This document shows positions 44,329 through 54,760 of a stretch of 64,000 bases of DNA, one piece after another (position 1 is the stretch's first letter; each line of letters begins with the position of its first letter). The notes beneath the pieces were generated by a model. The model did no database searches. It saw only the letters and a program-made list of their open reading frames with translations, and was not told where the DNA came from. Source of the stretch: Galerina marginata (lineage: Eukaryota; Basidiomycota; Agaricomycetes; Agaricales; Galerinaceae); assembly GCA_023014335.1 (NCBI GenBank), contig JAECYW010000014.1, forward strand, positions 1,922,001 to 1,986,000, given 5' to 3'. A program made the translations under genes and the position numbers.

Positions 44329-44724
44329 ATGGCCAAATCAAAAAAGTATACTTTTGTGATTCCCAGTTTACACCATTTCTCATTTTCTTGCTGCCTCTAG
44401 TCACACAAATCACAACCAGAACAAAAAGGCTCACCGTAATGGTATCAGGAAGCCCAAGTCGACCCGTACACGGTCATTGAAGGGTGTAAGTACACCCCCT
44501 ATTCGCCTTTGTTCGCCATTTAATCTTTCGCCTTCAGGTCGATGCCAAAGTTTGTTTTGCCCTGCGACATCTGCTGAACGTATATTCTAACCCAGATATC
44601 AGTTCCGACGTAACGCTCGATTCGCCCTTGCCGGCTCGGTACGTTCCCAGTTGTCGTTCATTATGGATCACCCCTCATCTTGTTGTTCCAGAACAAAGCT
44701 CGACTGGAAGCCAAGTCGTCATGA
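44329..44724 (+). CDS. rpl29: 60S ribosomal protein eL29
   Basis: 60 residues in five tiny exons: 44329-44345, 44401-44485, 44538-44549, 44603-44638 and 44692-44724, including a 12-nt micro-exon encoding VDAK. The product begins MAKSKNHTNHNQNKKAHRNG and ends FALAGSNKARLEAKSS. All introns are GT-AG and 52-55 nt. eL29 is a small, very basic protein of the large subunit. The N-terminal half is near-identical to the universal consensus. A gene predictor could easily miss the micro-exon. Confidence 0.93.
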
Positions 44725-44991
44725 TCTCGTCCAAATTATGAGCACGGTTCTTGGTCGTCGATTACTTTTTTACGCTTTGCACAATATGAATACATGCACC
44801 ATGTCATTAAACCTGGTCATCAAAACCATGGCTGAAGAGACCCGAAAGAATGCCCGAGAATATGTCCTCCGAGTAGATAATGGTATGAACTGCGACTTAA
44901 CGTTGACCTTGAATTGATTTCATGCTGCGATCCAAAGTTGCTCTGAGACGCATTGCCTAGAGTCATATGGTTAGTGGGAGAACCGTTAGGA

Positions 44992-47086
44992 TCAAGGTTC
45001 ACCACCTACAACAGCATCTTCTGGCCGGAGCGCCCCTTTCGCCATATTATGTTTTCCTACTCTCAACTTGGAACCTCTATTAGCCATCGACGCCTTCAAG
45101 GACCCTTCTGTAGTCACGAGCAAGGCGCGGCATTCATTATCGGTGGCAGGGTGGCCTTCGAGGAGGGAGAAGAACTTATGCCGCAGAACTGTTTTGATCT
45201 GCTCAAACGCATGCGTTGTGTACCAACCATCTCGTTCCTGCCCGACATTTCACATGATGTTGTTGAAAGTAACTGGGATTACTGACGTTACAGGCCTCGC
45301 GAAGGCCATCTGGATCTTCTATCATTTCCTTTAGCATAGGATCAATAATGTCGCAGAGTTGAAATGCGGCGGTCTCTTTTGTTAAGCTTTGGCCGTCGAA
45401 AATATGCGAGTTCCTGTCGTTTTTGTCAGCGGAGTGTCGAATTGCTGTACCCATACTAACTTTCTTTCCGTATCTTTTTCTTGCGCTCGCAAATAATCGC
45501 TTGATGATAATCGATCCTGACGCCGTGTCGTGACAGACGGTCTGGATATTGGATGGTTTGCGTTACGAAAATAAAGCCGTTGATAACTTGGTCGCTCGAA
45601 TTGAGGAAATGAACATTTTCAGATGCTGAAGGACCTACAACCGGGATGTCGGATCCTTCCGAGGATCGTACGAAAATTTCACAAGTGTATCGCGCCAGGG
45701 ACCATCTTGAAACACATAGCAACATAGAGGAAGAAGTAACTTGGAACTATAGGTAAAAAAATTGAGCATAACAAGTGTCTTGTGAGAATATCTCGCACTT
45801 TAGAATATCTCTTGATTCTGCAGCGGAGAATTGATTAAAAAGTGACATTCTCGTCCAGATGGGCCGTTGTGAAAAAAGCTTATAACAAGATATATCAGCA
45901 GGAGGACCTTTGACGTGACCAACCACCCACCGCTTCCAACTTTTTTAGAATAATTTCGTCGACCTGGTTTCGTCCTTCTTCTACTGTTTGGGGTGGACAA
46001 TCCGGCACCTGGAGGCATGCAAAGAGGCAAATGTCAATTCAACTTTGATTCTCTGGGACGAGATGGGAATAATACATGAGCATCTGAAAACATAATACTC
46101 GCAGGACCGTAGCCTTTCCATCGCATTCTGTTGATTATGCGTTTCTTTTCTTCGCCAGTTTCTTCGTCGACAGTTGTAGATACCATAGACGCAGTGTTTG
46201 CTCTGAAGCTAGAACAACGGGGTATCAGTCACCCGGTTATGGCGCAATCGCAATTTATACGCACTTGTACCCTTGGGGAATAGTCTGCCGGCTGAACAAA
46301 GGAGGCGGGAACAGGCGAAGATCGTCCTGAGAATTATTGCTACTACGGATATTGGCTGTTTGGGGCATGTTTAGAAGTCGAGGATCAAGGTTCTTGTCCA
46401 CTTCCATGGCAGGACTACTGGTGGACAGTGGCGTCACGTTGGAGGAATCCTCACGAGGTATAGCATACGAGCTTAGAAACTCCACTTGAAACGTGAATTA
46501 TAGGTATGGTTTAACACATCTGTCCCTAGGAATCACCTACCATCCATTTCACCCATGGCCATGCGTAGTTTTGTGATTGGGTCCTGGGTGTTCGGAAAAT
46601 ATTGGTAGTCCACCATACCTGATCCCATTTTTAGCAGCATCATATAAGCACGAGATCATGCAACTTGCTTCGAAAACGAGCTGTCTTGGACACAATGCCA
46701 ACTATATCGGCAGTATATTCACCGAGAGCGCCATCGAGAGCGCCACCAGGAGAAGTGGAATCGTCAGCTACGCGTTTCCGCTTCCTTTTGACGACCTTTA
46801 GAAGAAGATTATTGACCCCAACGACATCCCCAGGTATGGGATGTGCAAAAGGGTTCTCTGGCCGTAAAGATAGTTCCAGCAGGGCATCTGCTTTCTGAGC
46901 CGTCCGCTTGAATGCACGATCAACCTTGGCTTGACCCCCAATATTGCGAATGGCCAGTGGAAGAGAAGAAGGTCCAACATATCCAGGATACTCAATAGAG
47001 TAAAAAGACACCTGAGGTAACCCCCTTCCAGGTAGCGAGGGGATGGATGAAGCAGACGGTTCGGAGGACGGTTCCATCATGGACAT
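44992..47086 (-). CDS. sfc1: TFIIIC subunit 5 (tau95/Sfc1, GTF3C5)
   Basis: Subunit of the Pol III assembly factor TFIIIC that binds the A box of tRNA genes. N-terminus: FYSIEYPGYVGP, RAFKRTAQKADALLEL, LRPENPFAHPIPGD. Then MVDYQYFPNTQDPITKLRM, LFPPPLFSRQ, RMRWKGYGPASIMFSDAH, LFSQRPIWTRMSLFNQFS, CCYVFQDGPWRDTLVKFSYD, NSHIFDGQSLTKETAAFQLC and YGWYTTHAFEQIKTVLRHKF. The first intron has a GC donor (GCAAGTTGC..GATCAG). The junction near 45450-45540 is unclear; an intron GTCAGGATCG..GGTACAG would restore the frame. The C-terminal end after RALL is uncertain. Together with RPC1 at 54761-59996 this gives two Pol III genes within 15 kb. Confidence 0.85.
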
Positions 47087-48726
47087 TGGAACGGGACAAG
47101 ATTAAACGTGATTATCTAAAAAGCACCAGGCACTGTCGTTCTATAATTAACAGATACGGCTCTGGATCCTGGATCTGACTGTCTAATACAATCTTCATAT
47201 TTTACAATTTAAAAATGTGAAAGTCGACGAACTAGATTAGCTGCATGTTATTTTTTTCTTTTAGATAAAAAAGTTCCTTCCTTTAACTTGAAATCACACT
47301 GGCCACGACTTATAATTATCGGGCCTTCCCACTTCATCTCCAACTTTTTCAACATAACCACATTCTCATCTTCCTTGGCGACCATGATTCGCAGGCATCG
47401 CAGGCACCAGGCTCGTTTCCGCAATACTGCACGACCACACCGTGCTCCTCTTCTAAGGCAGGGTAAATCTGGTTCGCGTGTGCGCTGGAAGACGATGCAG
47501 GGTATGCATCTTCTTGCCTCTCCCGTTTCATTGGGGCGGCGGACAGGGTGGACAGGACAAGGTGAGCGGTAGGTGTGGAGATGTTCTAGTGTTCGTCCCA
47601 CATATATTCACATACTCCTTGACAAGTGTGGCGGCAATTTGCATTTTGGTCGCTGACGAAATCAGTGTACTTATGCTTCATCAACGACTACAATGCCCTT
47701 GAAGTCAGGAAACTCGAGGAGAGATCTTGACCAGTGCAAAGACTCGGAAGAAAACAACATGGGACCATGCTGGGGGTGTAAACGAAGTCAAGAGCGGAGC
47801 CAGACACGCAGCAGGCAAAATTCCATAGGTAGACAGAACTGTGAGGACCATCTCCGACCCGCTAGGGGAGACGCAGACACGTATAAGGAGGCCGATGACT
47901 TCATCTGAGCCGACGAAAGACATGGTCGACGCCGGTATCTTCGTATGAGGTGGACAGAGAGTGGGATGGAGGACCAAGCCCACGAAGCGCTGCAATGATC
48001 GACGTATGGGACGCATTCGGGTAACGGTGAAGGTGGAGCTCAAGACTCTCTTGTGCTATTTTTACCTGACTGTCTATAAAATGCCTGAAGGCGTTCTTTT
48101 TCGCATCAAGGAGGACACCCGAGTTGTAGTCGTTTCGTCGGCGCCTGTATGGTTGAAATGCGAGAATATGGGTCTGATTATTTTTTTCAATATCGAAATG
48201 CGGAGAGTATGATGGCTTTTGAGTGAGTGACATTCTAAGTATAGTCATGATAGTGAGTAAAAAAATGATAGGACAAGGCGAGCAGAGTAGATCTAGAAAC
48301 AATTAGAGTATGATAGATAAAATAAGATTGACTTGACCATAAATGCTGGCCCAAGTGCTGGTTTGTGTTATTGTAATAGTTGCGAGTGTTGTTGATACGA
48401 GTTCAAAATCTAAACAAAGTAGTTACTTATGATTAATCTGAGAGTACCGCGTTAAACATATGCACCTTCAAAATTTAGTTATGTTAATCTGACGTACGTC
48501 ATACAACGTTGACATTCGACAGAACCAAATGTGGTGTTTTGGACACTGCTCGCAGCGATTATAAATAAGACTTCACTGTTGGGAAGTAATTAAGATCCCC
48601 AATGATAAATATTGTAATAAGCTGGAGATTGCATATGTAGACAGTCATAAATTACCGAGGGCGGACGAGGATCGAAGGCTGAAGTTCTCGAGGGCAGATC
48701 CCTGGACTCGATGTTTCACGAGAAGC
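47087..48726. other. Region without a convincing gene
   Basis: 1.6 kb with several open frames of 60-130 codons on both strands (for example 47248-47601 and 47901-48302 on the minus strand). None shows a known motif, and no consistent exon chain emerged. The minus frame near 47901-48219, with ALRGLGPPSHSLSTSYEDTG, has the most protein-like composition and might be an exon of a species-specific gene. Confidence 0.4.
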
Positions 48727-49281
48727 TCAGCTCTTCGGACTACTATCTTTCTTCATCAGGGACATAAATTCACTAATCATGGCCTAAGGTCAAATGAGCA
48801 TCATTCCAAAGCCTGGCAGAATACAAGACACACCTTGTTATTCAAATCAATGCCGGCCTTCTTGAACTCCTCAACGACGCTTTGTGAGGCCTCGCGAAAC
48901 TCGGAATTCATAACCAATTTGGACATTTGGATCATAGATGGTGGTGTTCCCGATGTCAAGTCCACACCTGTCCGTGTCTGATGAGATGTGCCAGTAGAAA
49001 AACCATGGAGGTGAATACACGGTACCTTGCTTTTGCATGAATTGTGCAAGTTTCTGTATAGCCAAAATCGCTTCTGGACTGTTGGATAACTTCTTAAATG
49101 TCTCGGAGTTTGTTAAAGCAGATAGGGAGTCGTTATCAAACGGACTCCGAGGCTCTGATGCGCAAAGCGGGGTCGTAGTCGAAAGATAGCGAAGGTTTTG
49201 TGATGGGCGACCGGGGCCGTTTAGAGACAGGTGAGGCCTCAGTAATCTGACGACTGCAAGCGCTGAGACCCGGGAGAGAAA
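48727..49281 (-). CDS. Small mitochondrial-type protein, unidentified
   Basis: About 150 residues in three exons. The start MFLSRVSALAVVRLLRPH gives a basic amphipathic presequence; an ATG ten codons upstream would also fit. The body is helical and charged (SETFKKLSNSPEAILAIQKL, GTPPSMIQMSKLVMNSEF, VVEEFKKAGIDLNNK) and ends AMISEFMSLMKKDSSPKS after an intron GTGTGTCTTG..CCTTAG. I do not recognise a family, but intron placement and composition support a real gene. It diverges from psf3 with about 145 bp between starts. Confidence 0.6.
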
Positions 49282-49426
49282 CATGGCAGATAAAAGCAAG
49301 GAAACAAACAAGGTGGCACTGCTGGCTTGCGTGGTGGGTTGCCGTTGAACGTAACAGACGCGACTCTGTCACAATCATGAGAATTATATCACGGTCACAC
49401 GTCGCGTCTTAATTCGTTCCTTCATC

Positions 49427-50272
49427 ATGGACTTCGACTACTTTTCAATAGATGCCATTCTTGCGGAGAACCAGGTAACTATCTTTATGCCTCGAAAAGT
49501 ACTACTAATACATGCCCAGAAAATCCAATGCACGTTTAAACATGAGATCCCCGGTATGGGTCACCTTGGTGGAGGTTCAGAGCGCGACGTATGTTCCAAA
49601 AATTATTGGAAAGAAAGACATTGTTGAATTTTAGTATATAGATTGCTTTGTTGAGCAAGATACAAATTCCGATCTGGCTGGCTTATACGATCATATATTC
49701 GTGCGCCCATGTAAACCCTCATCAACATATCTTGCACTGACGCCAGGCTTCAGAGATTGGGCAGAATTTAATATTCCAACCCCATTCGGACTGCGAGTAC
49801 GGAATGCTTTGAAAGCTAATGCTTGTAGTGTGCGCCTGTCAAATCTTGTAGGCGCAGGAGGCTTGTGGTACGGCTTTGGGAAGACAATAATGGACATGTA
49901 TGTGGTTTCTATTTACCTTTACACTGTTTTCACCGTCTTTCTAGTCTGAGCGACAACCAGGCCAACGAGATGTCTGATATGTTGACTAAAGTATATTCAA
50001 TATTCAGCCAATACGCAAGGCTTTGACACTTCAAGCAGGCTTTTCAGGAACGTCTGGTTGAAGTCATCGACCAAGCTCAACACTTTGCGGCTCTTGGTGT
50101 GGCTGGCTCAGGAGGCTCATCAGGCAATGTCGCCCAGGTCTTCCGAGAAGGCTTGGATACAACGGAACGGGAGCGTGAGTCTTTCTTGATGAAATGCTAT
50201 TCCAGCCTCTCAATGAGTCCCAGTCTTCTCCCTGGCACAGGAAAGCGCAAAACGGATCAAGATTTGGTATGA
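49427..50272 (+). CDS. psf3: GINS complex subunit Psf3
   Basis: Subunit of the GINS tetramer that joins Cdc45 and MCM2-7 into the replicative helicase. Six exons. MDFDYFSIDAILAENQ, then KIQCTFKHEIPGMGHL, then a family-typical middle (IPTPFGLRVRNALKANACSV, LSNLVGAGGLWYGFGK), and the C-terminal FQERLVEVIDQAQHFAALG. Introns include GTAACTAT..CCCAG, GTATGTTCC..TTTTAG and GTATATTCA..AGCAG. The last intron (GTGAGTCTTT..GGCACAG) leads to a basic tail ending DQDLV. It meets pkr1 tail to tail with about 43 bp between stops. Confidence 0.85.
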
Positions 50273-50315
50273 GGATAGTGATCGGGCAAGGCATTGATAT
50301 TCGCGCACCAGTAGG

Positions 50316-50690
50316 TCAGCGCGTCTTCCTTGCTTCATTTTCACTTGTATCAGTACCATCATTCCTGCCTGTCTCGATAACTGGAATTTGCTTCAATTCA
50401 TTGACAAACCTGTATAATTAAAAAAATGGTTATACATATAGTGGACATGATCATTGGATGTGAACTCACCATTTAACGCTGGCCCAAAGACACAGTTCAA
50501 TAACCATGAGAGCGAAGATATGGGGATTTCCCGAAGTTAAAAGAGCCAGAACCACAAATACGAGTAGTAAAATCAAGAATGCACAATCGACAATCAGGAG
50601 AAAGGTGGGATGGAGGGAAGAGCCAGGCGTCAAGATATTGGCGAAGAATGACGTGTCTTCAGACTGGGGTTCGTCTCGCGCAGGTGACAT
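50316..50690 (-). CDS. pkr1: Pkr1-like V-ATPase assembly factor
   Basis: About 105 residues in two exons. Pkr1 is a small ER membrane protein needed to assemble the V-ATPase Vo sector. The segment SFFANILTPGSSLHPTFLL is followed by two hydrophobic helices (FLILLLVFVVLALLTSG, FALMVIELCLWASVKW), then FVNELKQIPVIE after an intron GTGAGTTCAC..ATACAG. The TPG motif before two membrane spans and the length fit the family. The tail is hydrophilic (DTSENEARKTR). Confidence 0.75.
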
Positions 50691-51342
50691 AGATCCGGTT
50701 TTGAGACTCTCCGCAAGTTCACCTCCTCAACCAGGGTGACCTTGAGCTTGGGGAGTAATCCAGTTCACTTCTGTGAGGCAAAGGTTCAAGTTGTGCAAAG
50801 GAACATTTTGAAGTTTCTTACGGCCACCCAGCGGACACCCACGTGCCACCATTACCGGAGGTCCCGGTCAATGTGTATCGGAAGTCCTCAGCACTTTATC
50901 AGCTTTACTGGGAATTCAGGTGTGTTTACTGAAAGTCTTGTTTAATGTCAAACATTCTGTATGTAACAAAAGTATATATTAGTAACCCATATGTAGGATA
51001 CACTTGCATGTGCATAATATTTTTATTCGGATTCCATTGGCGTACTTATGCTGGAGATGTTTTTGGTCTGCTTTGACACCTCGAAGCAATCACCAATCAA
51101 GAAACAACACCTCGTCAATAAAGTCAGAGTCAGTTGTGCAATGGCATTTGCTGCTTGAAGCTTCCAACTTCATATTTGCTGACAAAACTTGAAAGGGAGG
51201 AGGGCTTCAGGCAGATAATTTCACTCGTGAAGTCCTAGCCTGCCCAAATGTCACCATAATATCTACAGAACCCCAGCTGTTGTATTTCCAGAACCATCTC
51301 TCATGTTGATGGTTAAGCATATGTGATACTCGAAGACCAAAA
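50691..51342. other. Intergenic region
   Basis: About 650 bp between pkr1 and the kinase gene (both minus strand). No supported gene or RNA; it presumably holds the pkr1 promoter and the kinase 3' UTR. Confidence 0.5.
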
Positions 51343-53414
51343 CTAAGAAAATGACGAGTTATATGATTGGAGCGCAATGAAAGTTTGAATTGGCGGTCTT
51401 TTTGAAGAATCGAGTGACCAAGAAGAGACTAGCAATGCCCACAGGTCATCGTCCAAACCTCTTTGGACAACCTCAGGCTGTGTTGGACGATCTGGATGTA
51501 CCCCTCTATTGGCCCTGTTCCCAGCTTCAAAGTGATGCCTGACATTTCGATAAGGCTGATGGTGTGTCATTATCTACAGCAGGGAAGAAATGATTAATTA
51601 ACAAAAAGGATTTCAGAGACAGAGAGACCAACCTCAAGGATGGACATTGCCAACGCATAGATATCTGCGGATGTGGAAAGAATCCCATCCTCGACGAATG
51701 CTTCAGGGGCGAAATATCTGCAAGAATCGGCCATCATGGAGCTCTGAGTGAGTGGGGCACCACCCGCATCTTGAATGATCTGAAATGCAGAACGAAAAGG
51801 TCGAAAGATAGATGATGAATAGTTGAGGAGCCATATACCTTGGACAACCCAAAGTCAGAGAGCAGCGGCAGGCCCTGATCATTGACAAGGATGTTGATCT
51901 GTCGGTGTTCTCATTCAGAGACAGAACAAAGGGGGTGATATCGAAGCTGTACCGGTCTTATGTCACCGTGAACCAGCTCCATATTATGCAGTACTTCTAC
52001 TCCTTGAGCAATGTGTACGATCTTCATTGTGTCTGCATTAGCACACATGGGGCTCGAGTCATTTCTATTCCACTCACAAATTTTATGTAGTCGATTGACT
52101 TGTCGTTGGCCCGAACGTAAGTTATGGCGTCCCCGTTTCTTTGCCAAGGGCTGATCATGCACCTAATTTTGAAATGGAAAGTAAGACTCTGTTTCAAGAA
52201 TGCCTTTCGATGATCGACTCACGGGAATGGACCTTCTATTTGACAGAACCCGTAGAATGGAACAATGTGCCTTCCACGATCTCGCTTCCACACCCGGCCC
52301 CATATTTTTGCTTCTCTTGTGAACCGCTATCGATTATATCAATAAATATATCAAGTGACGTCACTGACGGCCTACCCTTTTGCTTTGCTCATCAAATTTC
52401 ATCGAACGAATAGCTTTGATCGCAACCTTTTCTCTTCCAAGATAGAGACCCTCGTATATATCCATGGTAGCTGTTCCCCGAACTGGGTATTCACCGATTT
52501 TTTTCACTTCTCCAGACTGGAGGTGGAAGTCCGGCAGGAGTTCTTGAAACTGGGACTGAAATTCGTACAGATTTGCCGATAGCCCTTCGTGGATTTTTTC
52601 GGCATTCTGCTTATTCTCTCCCATGGCCTGGGGACCTATGATTCAGTTAAGAGTCGGAGGTAATGATTGAATAGTCACCTTCTGAAACATTTCCATCATT
52701 TGCTGAACGAGCTTGTTCGTATCAGTTGTTTTTTCCTCTATGACCGCTTGACTCTCTTGAATTTGACTTAGGCTTTCCAGAAGTTGGGCATGATCTAGCT
52801 TTTGGTTTGCCTGGAAGTCCGACATCCATTCGTGGATTTCAAACTGTGAAGTAAGCTGGATTTGGATTAGTAGGTTAGGCAAGGTGAAATGTGGAATGTT
52901 CACCTGAAATGTATTTACGCAATCGGTTATTCGATTGTGGCACGTTTCAATATCCTTCGCAATGTCTTGCTGATTTACAAAGCTTTTCAGCTTTCCTAGG
53001 TTTGCCCATCCCGACATTTTGGTCTGGATATCGATCAAACAGCTACACCAGTCATGAGGATCAACAATTCAACAACAGGAAAGGCATCAGACGAACTCAA
53101 AGACAACATTTCGGGCTTGAGTAATATTATTACTGACAGCCTTTTCTTCGCTCTCCCGCAGTGCAAGAACTAATGTATGACAGCGATCGCGAAGGTGCCT
53201 CGCCGCATTCCTGCAAGAAACCAATTGGTAATCAAGGGGCTGGAAGTGAAAAGTGAAGTACGGACCGATTATGAGCAACATTTTCGCAAAGTTGTATTAT
53301 GCCACATAAAGCATCAACGAGGGGGAGGAGGGCAGGAACAGGCGCAAACTGAGCAGCAATCTGTGCCATGGATTTCCCGAGGGAGACAAACATGCGAGCG
53401 TTTTCTGTAGGCAT
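51343..53414 (-). CDS. MLKL-like protein: four-helix-bundle N-domain plus kinase
   Basis: About 550 residues in nine or so exons. Residues about 1-200 resemble the MLKL N-terminal bundle-like domain common in basidiomycetes: [73 protein letters not shown] and [15 protein letters not shown] coiled linker ([19 protein letters not shown]) leads to a kinase domain: glycine loop [17 protein letters not shown] lysine, catalytic loop HGDIRPINILV (HGD for HRD), DFGLSK, a degenerate APE region, and RPPIQTF. Key residues K, D and DFG are kept, so it may be active. The bundle-plus-kinase layout is that of MLKL, the necroptosis executor; a role in regulated cell death here is inference. Confidence 0.75.
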
Positions 53415-53563
53415 ATCAGTGAAAGAGGATGAGCGTAATTGGACTCGAGTTGCGTGTACTCCGATTTTAAAGAAAGAAACTGGAGGTGCAGTGCTTACTT
53501 ACAGTCTAATGAGGACAGCCATTGTAGTTGTGATCGAAGTTGGGTCGCATAGCCACAGCGTCG

Positions 53564-54672
53564 ATGACCTCTCTCTTTCCATCACCACACCCACCACTTC
53601 CGGATTTCTCGACCCTTCTTATCGCTGGCCCGTACCATCCATCAGCTCCAATCCACCTAGCTTTGTCTTCCAAACTTAATACTCCCAGGAGCAAGACCAT
53701 CCTCTTCGCCCCATCGAGATCAACTTTGAAACAGGATTTACAACGATTCAATGATTCTTGGTTGACTGCTCGTTCTGGAAATGGAGCGACATCCGAGCTG
53801 GCTTCCAACGTCACAGTATTGTAAAGCTCTTGCCCATCAAGCCGTCTCCGGACTCATGCTTTGGTTGTTCGTACCACTAGTTACCCTCCAACAGCTGCTC
53901 ATCTATGCTTGCTGCTCTCCATGCTTCAAGTTCAAAAAAACGTTGTTGTGGCTCATAACTGGGCTAATCCGCAGATTGTCCAAGCCACTGCGCCGAGCCT
54001 TATTATTCTCACACAACTTTCACGGTACTTCTTGAGTGACGGCGACTCGCCTGCTTCGTGCGTACTCGAGGACATACCCTTCTTTCTTCCCTCTGACTTA
54101 CGTTTCACGGCCAAAAGTGCTTTCACAATTTCATCCTACCTAAGTCTTGTCAATCGCATTTTTATTTTAATATCCAACCTCAAGGAATCATCCCTGTTAG
54201 TTCTGTTGTGATCTAGCTTTCATCTAAGGTTTCATAGCTCCCTCAGCGCTTCTCCTCCGAAACTTGCTATATTTGATTCTGGGTTACTCAAGTTCAAGCT
54301 TCCGGTCACAAATCAACCTTCAAATGTATTATTTGACGACTCGGGTCATCGCCCTCAAGAAATACAGATTCTTCCTGTAGCAGAGAAGCTTTTCCAATGG
54401 GTTGGTATATTCGAAGATGGTATCAATATATTAACTTAACCTCCATCATTTTACTGACTATTCCGCCGTCAGACTCTTTATATGTACCATCTTCACAGGG
54501 CGAAGAAACTACTGCCGAAGATGAACAGCGTAGGCAATTACGTCTGTATCGTGTAGGCAGAGAAGACAACGATAACGACAATGTCCATATAATCAGCTGG
54601 ACAGAAGTCGCATGTCCTTCGACCTGGAGCAAACTGAACGAAACACATTTCAAATCTGGGAGTCTCAACTGA
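53564..54672 (+). CDS. Unidentified conserved-looking protein
   Basis: About 290 residues in five exons. Starts MTSLFPSPHPPLPDFSTLL, with AGPYHPSAPIHLALSSKL and KTILFAPSRSTLKQDLQRF. It continues YPPTAAHLCLLLSML after an intron GTAAAGCTC..CACTAG, then IVQATAPSLIILTQLSRYF and ISSYLSLVNRIF, and ends LNETHFKSGSLN. The pattern of a short beta strand followed by a loop and helix (TILFAPSR) hints at a nucleotide-binding or RecA-like fold such as Elp6 or recombination accessory proteins, but no Walker motif is visible. I do not assign a function. It diverges from the MLKL-like gene with about 150 bp between starts. Confidence 0.6.
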
Positions 54673-54760
54673 CCATAAAGTGAAATTAGAAATTATGCAA
54701 TAATGATACAATGTGTGCAGTATGTGAAGACAGTCTAAATGGTGTACAGGTATATAATTT

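Noticed and set aside
44651..44917. 88-codon plus-strand frame after eL29
   Set aside because: Overlaps the last intron and last exon of eL29 in another frame; no motif.
47248..47601. 117-codon minus-strand frame with several Cys residues
   Set aside because: Cys spacing does not match any zinc-binding family and no flanking exons connect; kept only as a note in the gene-poor interval.
53506..53814. 102-codon minus-strand frame as 5' extension of the MLKL-like kinase
   Set aside because: It lies antisense to the first exon of the divergent gene at 53564, and the kinase has a good start at 53414.
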